From: Bradyrhizobium ontarionense
GTDB taxonomy: Bacteria; Pseudomonadota; Alphaproteobacteria; Rhizobiales; Xanthobacteraceae
Direction: 5' to 3'
Length of the DNA stretch: 64,000 bases
Assembly: GCF_021088345.1 (NCBI RefSeq)
Contig: NZ_CP088156.1
Coordinates: 5,146,001-5,210,000, forward strand
A model generated the notes under the pieces. That model was given only the letters and a program-made list of their open reading frames with translations. It did no database searches and had not been told where the DNA came from. Positions 63,514-64,000 of the stretch are shown in pieces. The position numbers were made by a program, and so were the translations under genes. The first letter of the stretch is position 1. Every line of letters begins with the position of its first letter.

Positions 63514-64000
63514 ATGCGTCTCGTCCTGACCACCTGGAACATCAACTCGGTGCGCCTGCGCATCGACCTCGTCGCCAAGTTCATCAAGCAGGCAAGGCCC
63601 GACGTGCTGTGCCTGCAGGAAACCAAGTGCATCGACGATGCCTTCCCGCTGAAGCGTTTCAAGCGGCTCGGCTACGAGCACGTCGCGCTGAACGGGCAGA
63701 AGGGCTATCACGGCGTCGCGGTGATCTCGAAATTGCCGTTCGAGAACACCAATGTCCGGACGTTCTGCGACAAGGTGGATTCCCGTCACATCTCAGTGTC
63801 GTTCGGAGAGAAGGCGCAGCTGGCGCGGCCGCTGGTGCTGCATAATTTCTATGTGCCGGCCGGCGGCGACATCCCCGACCCGGCGCTCAACCCGAAATTC
63901 GAGCATAAGCTGCAATTCCTCGATGAAATGAAGGCGTGCGAGCCGCTGCATCCGCGCGGCGACGATCGTCATATCCTGGTCGGTGATCTCAACGTGGCGC
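63514..64000 (+). CDS. xthA: Exodeoxyribonuclease III (N-terminal part, cut by window edge)
   Basis: An AP-endonuclease/3'-5' exonuclease of base-excision repair. 162 codons are present from ATG 63514 and the frame is open at the window end. LTTWNINSVRLRIDLV with the metal/active Asn, VLCLQETKCIDDAFP with the metal-binding Glu, GYHGVAVISKLPF and ILVGDLNVA with the Asp-x-Asn identify the family. The rest, including the catalytic His, lies outside. Confidence 0.95.
   Translation, partial: MRLVLTTWNINSVRLRIDLVAKFIKQARPDVLCLQETKCIDDAFPLKRFKRLGYEHVALNGQKGYHGVAVISKLPFENTNVRTFCDKVDSRHISVSFGEKAQLARPLVLHNFYVPAGGDIPDPALNPKFEHKLQFLDEMKACEPLHPRGDDRHILVGDLNVA

Overview
The window is GC-rich chromosomal DNA from an alphaproteobacterium, most likely a Bradyrhizobium or a close member of the Bradyrhizobiaceae. 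This rests on protein style (NDUFA9-like epimerase, DUF2244, PmtA, DUF1330), on the gene neighbourhoods around dnaKJ and infC-rpmI-rplT-pheST, and on the dispersed palindromes between genes. The species assignment is inference; no database search was possible.

Layout. 1-6.9 kb is accessory: a type I restriction-modification operon (hsdM-hsdS-hsdR, minus strand, hsdR cut by the window edge), an IS110-type insertion sequence with a hairpin-rich 3' flank, and copy 1 of a long structured repeat. 6.9-8.3 kb holds two small probable copper-linked exported proteins and tRNA-Leu(CAG). 8.5-20.4 kb is core: an NDUFA9-like protein, uppP, a GST, queG, infC (apparently starting at AUU), rpmI-rplT, and pheS-ASCH-pheT-tauE. 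20.5-24.6 kb has a metallo-beta-lactamase-fold protein, a second IS110 element and a TAT-type flavin amine oxidase. 24.8-29.7 kb has a YiiX-like cysteine hydrolase, then divergent csoR and a copper P-type ATPase around a perfect 19-bp operator. 29.6-32.8 kb (minus) is a type III polyketide synthase / ICMT-type methyltransferase / MFS exporter operon. 33-35.7 kb has nth, DUF2244 and an HTH-alkyltransferase.

35.8-40.9 kb is a second accessory block: an IS1-like transposase, higB with a HigA-ImmA/IrrE fusion and an unknown third gene, two further small unknown genes, copy 2 of the structured repeat and a nested palindrome. 41-50.7 kb returns to core genes: gpmA, dapB, DUF1330, pyrF, an FMN reductase, pmtA, dnaJ, dnaK with a probable RpoH promoter, and an exported nicotinamidase. 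50.8-54.9 kb is a small glycosylation/methylation cluster. 55-64 kb carries grpE, hrcA, rph, rdgB, hemW, an LpoA-like lipoprotein, rsmI, yraN, gshB and the start of xthA.

The strongest unexplained signal is the pair of ~450-bp repeats at about 6409-6880 and 40301-40740. Their primary sequences have diverged, but three hairpins are kept by compensatory base changes, including a bulged G in the terminal hairpin. That is the signature of a structured RNA or a mobile structured element rather than of a protein gene.
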